The notes: generated by a model from the sequence alone, not told the origin. Positions 1-7,562 are shown, counted from the stretch's first letter. The stretch is DNA of 51,185 nucleotides from DATHBD01 sp035296325 (GCA_035296325.1 DATHBD010000043.1:1-51185); one strand, 5' to 3'. A program made the numbers and translations.

Positions 1-47
1 CCGGGAGCCGGGAGCCGGGAGCCGGGAGCCGGGAGCCGGGAGCCGGG
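1..47. repeat. Heptanucleotide tandem repeat (ccgggag), left edge
   Basis: About 6.7 perfect copies of ccgggag fill the first 47 bases. The same repeat in the same phase and orientation fills the last 132 bases of the window. The array is open in every frame and continues in frame into the gene that follows. Any frame of the repeat encodes the same seven-residue unit, PGAGSRE, in different phase. Gain or loss of one unit would shift the downstream frame. Confidence 0.95.
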
Positions 48-1376
48 TACGGCATGTCACCGGAATGGCTGCTTCACGATGGAGCGCCATTCATCGATGC
101 GCTTGTGCTTTCGCACAACGAGCAGCTGATCCGGCTGGCGACTGTCGTTCCAGACGCCCTGTCCACGGCCGTGGTCGTCGGTGATCCGTGTTTCGATCGG
201 ATGCGCGCGAGTGTCAAACTTCGCGATCGGTACCGACGCCGGCTGGGGGCCGCGCCGTCCACCACGGTTGTGACGATTTCGTCCACGTGGGGACCACAGT
301 CCCTACTCGCCAGCTGGCCGACCCTGGTACGCGAAGTGTTGAGCGAGCTACCCATCGACTCCTATCGCGTTCTGCTCGTCGCGCATCCGAACGTCTGGTA
401 CGCGCACGGTCCATGGCAACTTCGTAACTGGCTCGCCGACGCGACGCGCGCGGGCCTGACTCTGATCGAGCCAGCGGCCGGCTGGCAGCAGTCCGTCCTT
501 GCCAGCGACGTGCTGATCGGCGACCACGGCGCCGTCACTGGGTACGCCGCAGGCTTGGGAATTCCCGTCCTCCTCAGCACCGCACTGCCGGCCGACGTCG
601 TCCACGGCACAGCGATCGACGTGCTCACCCGTACCGCACCACGGCTCGCTCCAAACCGGCCGATCCGCGAACAACTGAACTCGGCGCTGCACCCAGGTTC
701 GACGCACCAGTCCCCTGTCATCGCCGATCTGATCAGCGGCCATCCGGACCAATCGCCCACGCGGCTTCGCACACTGTTCTACCGTCTAATCGCGCTGCCC
801 GAGCCAGCGGGCGAACCCGCACTGCATCCGTACCCTGCCTCGGACCTGCCGGCCGACCGGGAAGCCGTGACCGCGACATTCGTTCAAGGCTTGGTGGAAA
901 CCCGAAACGGCTCGGCGCACGTCATCCTCGACCGTCTACCCGCCGAGGTGCTGCGCCATAGGTCACCGCTGCTGCCGCCGACCGACGGTCATCTCACCGT
1001 CCACGCCGACCACCCACTGCGCACTCTCCGCGCCAGGGCTGGAATCCTCTACTGCGAGCGGGCCGAAGCCGGCGCGGACAATCTGTCCTGGCTCACCCAA
1101 ACGCATCGAAGATGGCCGGCATGTCGGCTGACAGCGATCATCGATCAAGACTCATGCACCGTGTACGCCGGCCCTGGCCACACCGCACAGATCTCCTCCC
1201 TCAGCACCAATGAGCCAACGCCACTAATGTTCGCTTCGGCGATCTACCTGTGGCTCTCGCACGGCAACAATTGGCAGGACCTGCCCAACCGGTTGTCGAT
1301 CCGCACCGAATCGAACCTCCCCTCGACGCAAGTCGAGGTGGTACAGCTAGGCCGTGCCACTGGTTTATGCCACTAG
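3..1376 (+). CDS. C-terminal part of a CDP-glycerol glycerophosphotransferase-like protein (5' end lies at the right edge)
   Basis: The frame is open from the window edge through the repeat, so the ATG at 54 is probably internal. The protein begins PGAGYG then MSPEWLLHDG. It shows a Rossmann/GT-B-like pattern: a LVLSH strand, VVVGDPCFDRM, an SSTWGPQSLL loop, and SDVLIGDHGAVTGYAAGLGIPVLL. The last stretch resembles the SDxLIxDxSS region of TagF/CDP-glycerol transferases and the 2-epimerase-like fold. The last 200 residues are not recognisable. The 495-nt open frame at the right edge, which ends GIGYTKYSPGAGSREPG and enters the same repeat, looks like the missing N-terminal half. Together they would encode a protein of about 600 residues or more with a repeat linker. 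The transferase call is by fold-like motifs only; the substrate is unknown. The gene ends just before a transposase remnant. Confidence 0.7.
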   Translation, partial: GSREPGAGSREPGAGYGMSPEWLLHDGAPFIDALVLSHNEQLIRLATVVPDALSTAVVVGDPCFDRMRASVKLRDRYRRRLGAAPSTTVVTISSTWGPQSLLASWPTLVREVLSELPIDSYRVLLVAHPNVWYAHGPWQLRNWLADATRAGLTLIEPAAGWQQSVLASDVLIGDHGAVTGYAAGLGIPVLLSTALPADVVHGTAIDVLTRTAPRLAPNRPIREQLNSALHPGSTHQSPVIADLISGHPDQSPTRLRTLFYRLIALPEPAGEPALHPYPASDLPADREAVTATFVQGLVETRNGSAHVILDRLPAEVLRHRSPLLPPTDGHLTVHADHPLRTLRARAGILYCERAEAGADNLSWLTQTHRRWPACRLTAIIDQDSCTVYAGPGHTAQISSLSTNEPTPLMFASAIYLWLSHGNNWQDLPNRLSIRTESNLPSTQVEVVQLGRATGLCH

Positions 1377-1407
1377 CTGGACCACCAACTAGACACCACG
1401 GGGCTTG

Positions 1408-1676
1408 CGGGGTCCGTTGGTCGGGCTTGAGGTTGTCGGGCCTGGTGAGGATCATCCGGGCGAGCCGGTGCGGGGAGATGTGGCTGCGGTCGGCGTCCGC
1501 GCGGCCTTGGTTGATGTACTTGTGCAGGAGGTTTAGGCAGCCGGTGAAGCCACGGGCCTTGATCTCTTCGAAGAGGTGCGCGACGGGTACGGCGGGGTCC
1601 TGCGCCCGACGTGTGCGTAGGTGCTCGCGGTAGGGGTCGACGAGGCCGGCACAGTACTTGGGGACGCGGAGCATCC
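1408..1676 (-). pseudogene. ISL3-family transposase, middle/C-terminal fragment
   Basis: On the minus strand the frame reads MLRVPKY, LVDPYREHLRTRRAQDP, VPVAHLFEEIKARGFTG and NLLHKYINQGRAD, then SPHRLARMILTRPDNLKPDQ. This is the segment that follows the catalytic region in ISL3-family transposases. It begins at 1674-1676, exactly where the fragment at 11625-12570 stops (RADRPER). The two are therefore halves of one transposase. Its 3' end is lost near 1408, close to the stop of the preceding gene. The fragment has no start or terminus of its own and cannot encode a working enzyme. Confidence 0.8.
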
Positions 1677-1927
1677 TCACCACCCCGCTCCCGCACATGA
1701 TCTGCACCGCTGGCCGATTGCGATACGTGCGGGAGTTCACCGCCGCGCTGCACGCCTGCGCTGCGAGCTGCCCGTTCTACGACTTCTGCCGCGGTGCGCA
1801 GGCCGGCAACCGCTTCTTCGAGCACGGCACGTTCACCACGACCGAAACCCACTACTGCCGCACCACCCGGCAAGCCCTGGTCCGGGCGGCAGCCGACGAC
1901 CTCACCGCAGAGGAGGTGATCACATGA
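1674..1927 (+). pseudogene. amcB: C-terminal (SPASM-like) fragment of an AmcB/GrrM-type radical SAM cyclophane maturase
   Basis: The frame from about 1674 reads LTTPLPHMI, then GRLRYVREFTAALHACAASCPFYDFC, then a glycine/asparagine motif (AGNRFFEHGTF), then TTTETHYC. The cysteine spacing, the GNRxxExGTF motif and the TET-YC motif match the C-terminal cluster-binding region of GrrM/AmcB-type peptide maturases that form three-residue cyclophanes. The N-terminal catalytic part is missing here and is found, also truncated, on the minus strand at 12568-13444. Joining the two gives AAC GTC CTC ACC (NVLT) in frame, with a total of about 375 residues. The stop TGA at 1925-1927 overlaps the start of the precursor gene (ATGA). 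As it stands, this piece has no start or known promoter. Confidence 0.8.
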
Positions 1928-2076
1928 ACCCACTGTCCGTGTTCGTCAACGCACCAGCCGCACGGCTGGCCCGCTTGACGACCGGTTCCACGCCCATCCG
2001 GGTAGGCGAACCGCAGCGCAGCACGCCCGTCGGCTGGGACAACCGGCCGTCCTGGGACAACTGGAGCCGCCGATAG
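1924..2076 (+). CDS. amcA: AmcA-like multiple-cyclophane RiPP precursor peptide
   Basis: A 50-residue peptide starts at an ATG overlapping the stop of the maturase fragment (ATGA), a sign of translational coupling. It begins MNPLSVFVNAPAARLARLTT and ends GWDNRPSWDNWSRR. The C-terminus carries two W-D-N triplets and a further W-S-R. Three-residue aromatic-x-Asn/Arg motifs are the known crosslink sites for radical SAM cyclophane maturases, so the C-terminal third is the likely core and the basic N-terminal part the leader. The coding frame was chosen by the overlap, the family-like motif and its position next to amcB. The product was presumably crosslinked Trp-to-side-chain rings. With the maturase split by inversion, the peptide may now be unmodified unless an intact maturase exists elsewhere. 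Confidence 0.8.
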   Translation: MNPLSVFVNAPAARLARLTTGSTPIRVGEPQRSTPVGWDNRPSWDNWSRR

Positions 2077-2155
2077 GACGTCCGTCACCCGGTGGTGGAT
2101 CGGATGCGTCCGCCGGTCCACCACGGGGCACCCCCGCCAACTACCGTGAGAGCCG

Positions 2156-2833
2156 ATGCAGACACGAACGATCGGCGATCTGACGATCCTGATGCCCGAG
2201 CTCGACCCTCGTGACCTCGACCCCCTCGACGCACCCCCAGTCGACGGGCTGCTGGAGGCCCTGGTTGACGGCGCGGACTGGTCCGGGCTGGAACTCCACA
2301 GCGCTCGTCTGCGACTCAGCCACCTGGTCCGCGTCAACGCCGCCCAGACCACCTGGCACCGAGCCTCGCTGTACGGCTGCCGATTCGAGCAGGTCGACCT
2401 CTCCGGGGCGCGGTTCACGGAGGCCACGATCGAACGGTGCGAGTTCATCGGCTGCCGCCTCACTGGCCTGCAGCTCACCGACACAACCCTCAAGAACGTT
2501 ATCTTCGAGGACTGCCGACTCGACTACGCCACACTGACGAACATGCGCTGCACCGGCCCGGCTGCGCTGCTCAGGAGCAACCTCGATCACGCGACCATCG
2601 CCCGATGCACCCTCGGCCAAGCCGTCATCAGGGATTGTCAGCTCGCCGACGCCGAGCTCGCCGACTCGGACCTACGAGGCTCGGACCTCCGAGGAACCGA
2701 CCTGTCGACCGTGATCGGCATCTCCAATCTCCGGGGGAGCGTGATCAGCGCCCAGCAGATCGGGGAGTTGGCGGCCACCCTGCCACGGGAGCTGGCACTG
2801 ACGGTCCGCGATCCGGTCCAGGAACCAGCATGA
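2156..2833 (+). CDS. Pentapeptide-repeat protein
   Basis: The 225-residue protein carries many tandem A(D/N)Lxx-type units: LYGCRFEQVDLSGARFTEA, CEFIGCRL, LTDTTLKNVIFEDCRLDYATL, DAELADSDLRGSDLRGTDL. These form the right-handed quadrilateral beta-helix of pentapeptide-repeat proteins. The N-terminal 50 residues (after MQTRTIGDLTILMPELD) are not repetitive. It lies 79 bp after amcA on the same strand and would have been the third gene of an amcB-amcA operon before the inversion. Some pentapeptide proteins (McbG, AlbG, MfpA) protect DNA gyrase and act in self-resistance to peptide toxins. A self-protection role here is inference from position. A second such protein lies beside the lanthipeptide genes at 33729-34493. 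Confidence 0.85.
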   Translation: MQTRTIGDLTILMPELDPRDLDPLDAPPVDGLLEALVDGADWSGLELHSARLRLSHLVRVNAAQTTWHRASLYGCRFEQVDLSGARFTEATIERCEFIGCRLTGLQLTDTTLKNVIFEDCRLDYATLTNMRCTGPAALLRSNLDHATIARCTLGQAVIRDCQLADAELADSDLRGSDLRGTDLSTVIGISNLRGSVISAQQIGELAATLPRELALTVRDPVQEPA

Positions 2834-2976
2834 CTACTGTTCAGGCGGACGGCCGGCGCGAGCCTAAGCCTACGAGTGGCAGGGTCCAACAACCGGCAGG
2901 CGCGGCGGCCGCGAGTCTCTCCTGCGCGGGGTTCGTATCAACCTTCAACGATCCGCCGCTTGTTCCCGGCCGGTGA
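2830..2976 (+). CDS. Small coupled open frame, unknown
   Basis: A 48-residue frame begins at an ATG that overlaps the stop codon of the pentapeptide gene (ATGA). It starts MTTVQADGRREPKPTSGR and ends STFNDPPLVPGR. It has no membrane segment or recognised domain. The start overlap is the only strong argument for translation. Its end overlaps the convergent gene at 2945-3319. It could be a fourth member of the amc operon or chance. Confidence 0.35.
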   Translation: MTTVQADGRREPKPTSGRVQQPAGAAAASLSCAGFVSTFNDPPLVPGR

Positions 2977-3319
2977 CCCGACCTTCTCGCTCATGCAGTT
3001 CACGAGTGCGCTCGTCGGCGTCGGGCTCCGTCCCCGCCGGCCCATCGTCGGGGGACCGATCCCGCTCGGTGAAGATCACTGCCATCGCCGCGACGGACAC
3101 GGCGACCTCCGTGTCGATCTGATGCTGCTCCTCATCACGAGCCGCCGCATCGATGATCGGAGGGTGCGGCACTCGGTTGGCAGGGCGCCCACGCCGAGTC
3201 GACCAGAGACGCGCCCCGCTTTGCGCCAGCACCGTATCGGCCGACCGCAGCTGCCGGCCGGCACGCCGCAACAGCCGCTGAGCCCGAGCGATGTCCTGCG
3301 CCGCCGAATCCGCCATCAT
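2945..3319 (-). CDS. Hypothetical helical protein
   Basis: A 124-residue protein begins MMADSAAQDIARAQRLLRRA. It is rich in Ala, Arg, Asp and Glu and probably mostly helical, with a central stretch of small hydrophobic residues (EVAVSVAAMAVIF) and a charged tail. Two adjacent ATG codons are possible starts; the outer one is given. I recognise no domain. It lies on the same strand as the HATPase gene at 3533-3946, about 210 bp downstream of it, and may be transcribed with it. Confidence 0.55.
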   Translation of the reverse strand: MMADSAAQDIARAQRLLRRAGRQLRSADTVLAQSGARLWSTRRGRPANRVPHPPIIDAAARDEEQHQIDTEVAVSVAAMAVIFTERDRSPDDGPAGTEPDADERTRELHEREGRVTGREQAADR

Positions 3320-3417
3320 TGCGACAGCCTCCCGTCACCGGGCGAGCCTGTCCACCGACCTGCAGAATCTGCAAGCGCCGCTGTCTGCACCGTCCGAATC
3401 GGACAACAGGAGCGCGC

Positions 3418-3555
3418 GTGTCCGACGCCGAGTGCGGCAGGGTGCGTGACCGGGCGGTACGACCTGAACTGGCGACAGCGGCGCGACCGTTGCTGGATTG
3501 CGGAACGTCGGACGACGCTTGGCTGCTTGCGATCATCGCTGCGGTTGCCGCGTGA
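3418..3555 (+). CDS. Small open frame, unknown
   Basis: A 45-residue frame starts at a GTG preceded by aggagcg (VSDAECGRVRDRAVRPEL) and ends with a hydrophobic tail (AWLLAIIAAVAA). It lies in the gap between two leftward genes and overlaps the 3' end of the HATPase gene by 23 bp. The ribosome-binding site and hydrophobic tail argue weakly for a real small protein. No homology is recognised. Confidence 0.25.
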   Translation: MSDAECGRVRDRAVRPELATAARPLLDCGTSDDAWLLAIIAAVAA

Positions 3556-3946
3556 GACGCTTGGTGATGCGGAGCAGGACCTGACCCGGATGGCCGTTCG
3601 CGAATGCGGCGGTGTCGGCGAGCGCTGCGATGAGGGGCAGCCCGCGACCGCCGGAGCTCAGCGGGTCGGGCAGCGCAGCGTGCAGTCCGGCGCCGTCCGG
3701 TGTGCTGCCACGATTGCCGACCTCCAGGACACACTCGTCGTCGTCGATGACTACGTTGATATCGACCTGGCTGGCCGGATTGGCGTGGGCGACCGCGTTG
3801 GCGCATGCCTCGCTGATCAGCACGGCGAGGTGGCCACGGACCTCCTCGCCGGTGTTGGTCAGGCTCAGCAGGGTAATCAGCGCGTGACGGGCTCGGGTGA
3901 CCGAGGACGGTACGCGGGGTAGCGACAGCGTCATGGTCAGTCGCAT
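3533..3946 (-). CDS. RsbW-like HATPase (serine kinase anti-sigma/regulatory ATPase)
   Basis: The 137-residue protein has the size of an RsbW/SpoIIAB-type GHKL kinase domain. It shows the N-box region (VLISEACANAVAHANP), the G1 box-like DDDECVLEVGNRG, and the G2 region (DPLSSGGRGLPLIAALADTAAF). Such kinases bind sigma factors or phosphorylate STAS antagonists. The start ATG lies 193 bp from the divergent STAS gene at 4140, whose product has a phosphorylatable serine and is a plausible partner. The phosphatase genes nearby complete a partner-switching set. No sigma factor is encoded in the window, so the target is elsewhere or different. Confidence 0.85.
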   Translation of the reverse strand: MRLTMTLSLPRVPSSVTRARHALITLLSLTNTGEEVRGHLAVLISEACANAVAHANPASQVDINVVIDDDECVLEVGNRGSTPDGAGLHAALPDPLSSGGRGLPLIAALADTAAFANGHPGQVLLRITKRLTRQPQR

Positions 3947-4103
3947 TCCGGGGCGCCTCCTCGACCGGTTGGCAAACGCGTCCGACGGTGCGAGAGAGCG
4001 CGGATGCCTATTGGTCGCTACCCGGTGAAAGCGATGTCAAACGATCACCTTGATCGGCCCAGCCGAATCCCGTCCGGGCGGCGGAACCAGCGCTGGACGC
4101 CTA

Positions 4104-4109
4104 GGGTAG
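4104..4109 (+). promoter_or_regulatory. Possible stress-sigma-type -10 element
   Basis: GGGTAG lies 36 bp before the STAS start at 4140. The second STAS copy has GGGTTG at the matching place, 35 bp before its start. GGGTA-type -10 elements are used by sigma-B/F-like factors. No clear GTTT -35 element is seen for this copy, so the call is weak. Confidence 0.25.
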
Positions 4110-4139
4110 GCCGTAGATCACCTGGACCGGGAGGCCGTT

Positions 4140-4523
4140 GTGGACTTACTGCTGTCGATCAGGTCGGGCCAGGGCTGCACCGTGGTCGAGGTGGGCGGGG
4201 ATCTGGACCTGGCTACCGAACCGCAACTGCGCCACGCCCTGCGACCGGTGGTCGAAGCCGGTGTCGGTCAGGTGGTGGTGGACCTGGCCGGCGTGGGGTT
4301 CATGGACTCCAGCGCGTTGGGAACGCTCGTGGTGACGTTCAAAAAGCTGCGCGACGGCGGCGGTCGGCTGTGCCTGGCCGCAGCGCAGGAGCCGGTGCGC
4401 GAGTTGCTGCTGATCACCTCGGTGGATAAGGTCATCGACGTCTACGACACCGTTGCGGCGGCCGAGGCGAGCATGCGTCCCGGTGGTGACGGTTCGGCTA
4501 CGGTACGGCCGTCAGTCGGGTAA
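4140..4523 (+). CDS. Anti-sigma factor antagonist, STAS domain (copy 1)
   Basis: The 127-residue protein (GTG start, preceded by gggagg) is a single STAS domain. Beta strands are seen in GCTVVEVGGDLDLATEPQL and VVVDLAGVGFMDSSALGTLV. The MDSSALG loop holds the serine that partner kinases phosphorylate and PP2C enzymes dephosphorylate. The tail (about 15 residues) is Gly/Ser rich. It is convergent with, and overlaps by 12 bp, the phosphatase gene at 4512-5771. The same convergent pair with the same overlap recurs at 7176-8807. The likely role is controlling the HATPase at 3533 or a relative. Confidence 0.92.
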   Translation: MDLLLSIRSGQGCTVVEVGGDLDLATEPQLRHALRPVVEAGVGQVVVDLAGVGFMDSSALGTLVVTFKKLRDGGGRLCLAAAQEPVRELLLITSVDKVIDVYDTVAAAEASMRPGGDGSATVRPSVG

Positions 4524-5771
4524 CCGCGGGCTGGCGCGCGTCGGGTCGGCGCCACCGGCGGTATGCCGGGGTTGGCCGTGCCCGCCGTACCAGTCCAGCA
4601 GCAGCAGCAGGGTGGCATCGTCGGCCAGGGCCGGTCCCGCCACCTCGAGCACCGCGTCGGCCAAGGCACGGACGGCCTCGCGCGGGTGCAGACCGGCGAC
4701 CGAGCGCAGCCGGGCGGGCAGGTCCAGGGCGGCGGCGTCGCGTTCCCGGATGCCGTCGGTGACGACGACCAGGCGATCTCCTGGCCGCAGCGTCACCTGC
4801 CCGGCGCGGTAGTCGGCCTCGGCGAACATCCCCAACGGGAGATTGCGCGGAAGTTCCAGCGCCTGCGTGTCGCTGTCGCGCACCAGCAGCGGCGGCACGT
4901 GCCCGGCGTTGACCAGTGCACACACCCCGGTACGCAGGTCCAGGCGGCCGAGCACCGCCGTCACGTAGCTACTCCGCACGCCGGCATGCTCAGCCAATGC
5001 GGTGTTGGTCGCGGAAGCCTGCTCGACCAAGCCGGCCCCGCGGCGGCGGCTGTTGCGCAGGCTGCCCACACCCAGCGTGGCGGTCAGCGCACTGGCCACC
5101 CCGTGGCCCATCGCATCGGTGACGCTGAAGTGCAGCACGTCGCGGCCCGAGCTGTAGTCAAACGTGTCACCGCCCACGCTGGCGGCAGGTTCCAGCCAGC
5201 CGGACAGGGTGAACGACCCGGCCTCGCACGTGAACGAGGGCGGCAACAGGCGCCGCTGGATCTCCGCCGACAGCGTGAACTGGGTGCTCCGCTGTCCCCA
5301 CTCGAACAAATCGGTGTGTCGCCGGTTCGCGATTACCACGAACGCCAGGGCGTGCGCGGTGCGGGCGATCTCCGCCAGCACCCGCGGACCGGGCTCGGCC
5401 GGCAAAACCAGTTCCAGCAGCCCGATCGCCTCACCGCGGTCGGTCACCGGCGCCAACACCGTCCACCCGTGGGCCTGCGCCACAACCTGCACCGCCTGGG
5501 TGCGCAGCGCCTGCTCGGCTGGCCCGCCGTCGAACGGCAGCACGGTGGCGACCTCACCCTTATCCCGACGGCCCGGACCGGCGGTGTGCAGCGCCTCGTG
5601 GGCTAGCCGGACCAGCGCCCGGCCGCTGAGGTCCGCGATCAGGAACGAGACGGTACGCGCGCGCAGCGCCAGGCCAAGTTCCCGCGTGACCGCCCCCACG
5701 GCGTCAATCGGTGAGGCATCCTCCGCAGCGGCCAACATGCCGGCCAGGGCGCTCTCGTCGGCTCGATCCAC
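4512..5771 (-). CDS. GAF-SpoIIE PP2C-type serine phosphatase (copy 1)
   Basis: The 419-residue protein has an N-terminal sensor domain with a GAF-like pattern (residues about 20-160; DAVGAVTRELG, VSFLIADLSGRALVRLAH, WTVLAPVTDRGEAIGLLEL). A C-terminal SpoIIE/RsbU phosphatase domain follows (about 190-400), with EIQRRLLP, GGDTFDYS, VTDAMGHGVASALTA, NAGHVPPLL and VVVTDGIRER. The aspartates in GGDxFD, DAMGHG and TDGI are the expected metal ligands. It would dephosphorylate the STAS protein encoded convergently. It is over 80 percent similar by eye to the copy at 7551-8807, with the same start offset of 3036 bp. The small membrane protein gene upstream (6046-6348) may be co-transcribed. Confidence 0.93.
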   Translation of the reverse strand: MDRADESALAGMLAAAEDASPIDAVGAVTRELGLALRARTVSFLIADLSGRALVRLAHEALHTAGPGRRDKGEVATVLPFDGGPAEQALRTQAVQVVAQAHGWTVLAPVTDRGEAIGLLELVLPAEPGPRVLAEIARTAHALAFVVIANRRHTDLFEWGQRSTQFTLSAEIQRRLLPPSFTCEAGSFTLSGWLEPAASVGGDTFDYSSGRDVLHFSVTDAMGHGVASALTATLGVGSLRNSRRRGAGLVEQASATNTALAEHAGVRSSYVTAVLGRLDLRTGVCALVNAGHVPPLLVRDSDTQALELPRNLPLGMFAEADYRAGQVTLRPGDRLVVVTDGIRERDAAALDLPARLRSVAGLHPREAVRALADAVLEVAGPALADDATLLLLLDWYGGHGQPRHTAGGADPTRASPRLPD

Positions 5772-6045
5772 GAGAGAAGCATACGAGCAAAGCCGATCAA
5801 TGCGTCCGACACCGCCGGGCGGCGAAATGGACCCGGGGGACTCGCCGGCGGTCAGTATGCCCAGCGACCGGCCGGCCGCTCACCGCGTCAGCCTTTGCCG
5901 CGCATGGGTGCTACTCGTGAGCAGTACCGCCCTAACGTCGAGGCTGGCGACGTGCCGCCGCTGGCCCACCGGCTCGGCACAGCGAAACCCCGGCGGCGGC
6001 CCTGGTGAACTGGGCCGGACCGCCGGGGCGCTGGTGGAACAGGAA

Positions 6046-6348
6046 TCAGCGGTTGTGGGAGTCCGTGCGCGGGTCGATGTCGCTGCTGCGGCTGCCGGCC
6101 TTCGCAAGACCCCGGCTGACCATGTAACCGATGGTCAGCAGCGTGATGTACCACCACGCCTTGTCCGCCGCGAAGTAGTCCCCGCCGTCGTCGTTGGCGC
6201 CGTCGCCCACCATCTGGGAGGCGATCAGCACACCGATGACAGCGAGCACGTACACGACGAGTTCACTGGTCTTGAACGAAGGCTTCGTCTCATCGCCCCG
6301 CGAACGGTTCCGCGCAACGTTGGCGTCGTTCTTCCCGGACGTACTCAT
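6046..6348 (-). CDS. Small two-helix membrane protein
   Basis: The 100-residue protein begins MSTSGKNDANVARNRSRG. It has a hydrophilic N-terminus, a first hydrophobic segment (LVVYVLAVIGVLIASQMV), an acidic loop, and a second segment (WWYITLLTIGYMVSRGL), then a charged tail. This predicts two membrane spans. It is 274 bp upstream of the phosphatase gene on the same strand. The second phosphatase copy has only a 5' remnant of this gene (about 8919-8958), so the original duplicated unit had three genes. Function unknown. Confidence 0.75.
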   Translation of the reverse strand: MSTSGKNDANVARNRSRGDETKPSFKTSELVVYVLAVIGVLIASQMVGDGANDDGGDYFAADKAWWYITLLTIGYMVSRGLAKAGSRSSDIDPRTDSHNR

Positions 6349-6952
6349 ATCGGTTATCTCCTACAGCTTGTCGGTCAGCAGCGCCGGTGGCTCATCGCCG
6401 TCGGCACGGGAGGTTTACCCAATGCCGTGACTCTCACACCCGGCGCTGCCAACACTCCCCCCCGCCCAGCGCCTCATCCGCAGCTCCGGCCCGGGCGGGC
6501 CGCGAAGGTCGTCTGGCCGCGCAGACCGAGGGAACAACGAGAGTGTTCCGCGCGGTGTGCGACCACCACGGTCAATCGACCGGAGCGGATGAACGTCCGG
6601 GCTGGCAATGGCGGTCCTCCCACGCGGTGACGCGCCAATCGGAGGAGCCACCTCCTCCGTGGTGCTCCGATGGTGCGTCGATGTCGCGCACCAGTCGAGC
6701 ACGGCCTGGGCAGCCGCGACGACGTCAACGTCGTCGGCAAGCAGCCCGCGTCGACCTGGTTGGGCATGGACGACCCCAGCGCTGCACGGCGCCCGCGGTC
6801 TGGTACTGCAACGGCAACTGTGTGGTGACGTTTTTCAGGTGGGGCGTTGTTTGGGTGTGGGTTACGTTGGTGGGGAGTCGTGGCGGACGAGCTGGACGGT
6901 CTGTTGGATCGGTGGGTGGGCGGTTCGGCAGGGCGGAGCCGCGGGGTCGGGT

Positions 6953-7060
6953 TCGCCCGTTCAACAGCAGCCCACGCAGAAACGTCTCGCCTTTCGCCCG
7001 CTGGTCCGAACGGGTCAACGGCACGGACCCGTCCGTAGCGAATACCTCAAGGCGTTTGCC
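6953..7060 (-). pseudogene. IS701/IS4-type transposase N-terminal remnant
   Basis: On the minus strand the frame reads RLEVFATDGS, then PLTRSDQRAKGETFLRGLLL, then NGR. The SDQRxKGexYxRGLL motif is typical near the N-terminus of IS701-family transposases. The frame then runs into unrelated low-complexity sequence, and no DDE region follows. It is a short remnant lying between the two STAS/phosphatase modules and may mark the event that duplicated them. Confidence 0.5.
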
Positions 7061-7120
7061 GCAGGCGCCATACCCTGCGGTGTGCTGCCCATTCGCACGC
7101 CTGGCGGCGTCTCGGCAGCA

Positions 7121-7146
7121 GTTTCATGCCGCACAGCATAGGGTTG
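7121..7146 (+). promoter_or_regulatory. Candidate sigma-B/F-type promoter of STAS copy 2
   Basis: GTTTCA (7121-7126) and GGGTTG (7141-7146) are separated by 14 bp, and the -10 lies 35 bp before the GTG start at 7176. This resembles the GTTT-N14-16-GGGTA pattern of general-stress sigma factors. The first copy has GGGTAG at nearly the same distance. Motif match only. Confidence 0.35.
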
Positions 7147-7175
7147 GGTGCAGATGATCTGGTCGGGAGGCCGTT

Positions 7176-7562
7176 GTGAACTTGCTGTTGTCGACCCGGT
7201 CGGGCCAGGGGTGCACTGTGGTGGAGGTGCGCGGCGATCTCGACATGGCCACCAGCCCGCGACTGCGCGCCGGCCTGCAACCGCTGGTCGACGCGGGTGC
7301 GGGTCAGGTGGTGGTGGACCTGGCCGGGGTGGCGTTCATGGACTCGAGTGCGTTGGGCGCGCTCGCGGTGACGTTCAAGGCGTTGCGTGCGGGCGGCGGT
7401 CGTTTGTGCCTGGCTGGGCCGCAGGAGCCGGTGCGTGGGCTGCTGCGGGTCACGTCGGTGGATCAGGTGATCGATGTCTATGACACCGTTGCGGCAGCCG
7501 AGGCGAGCATGCCCGCCGGTGGTGGCGGTGTGGCCGCCGCGGCGCAGCCGTCAGCCGGGTAG
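7176..7562 (+). CDS. Anti-sigma factor antagonist, STAS domain (copy 2)
   Basis: The 128-residue protein is a close paralogue of the STAS protein at 4140. It has the same opening (MNLLLSTRSGQGCTVVEV), the same phosphorylatable-serine loop (FMDSSALGAL) and the same C-terminal EPVRGLLRVTSVDQVIDVYD. It starts at a GTG after gggagg, exactly 3036 bp from copy 1, and overlaps the convergent phosphatase by 12 bp in the same way. Substitutions cluster outside the serine loop, so both copies are probably functional. Confidence 0.92.
   Translation: MNLLLSTRSGQGCTVVEVRGDLDMATSPRLRAGLQPLVDAGAGQVVVDLAGVAFMDSSALGALAVTFKALRAGGGRLCLAGPQEPVRGLLRVTSVDQVIDVYDTVAAAEASMPAGGGGVAAAAQPSAG

Larger units (their letters stand above)
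6349..7175. other. Long gap between module copies with IS remnant and hairpin
   Basis: No convincing intact gene fills these 827 bases. They hold a perfect 8-bp hairpin (CGGAGGAG 6640-6647, loop ccac, CTCCTCCG 6652-6659) without a T-run, an IS701-like N-terminal remnant (6953-7060), and the upstream region of STAS copy 2. Several open frames are low-complexity and look like chance. Confidence 0.5.

Noticed and set aside
1..47. The edge repeat as a CRISPR array
   Set aside because: The units are contiguous seven-base copies with no spacers, and the array is part of an open reading frame.
4563..6630. Plus-strand frames across the phosphatase gene
   Set aside because: Shadows of the phosphatase gene; no protein-like composition and no ribosome-binding site.
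6415..6702. Leftward frame of 95 residues beside the membrane gene
   Set aside because: Low-complexity composition, no start signal and no conservation within the duplicated module.
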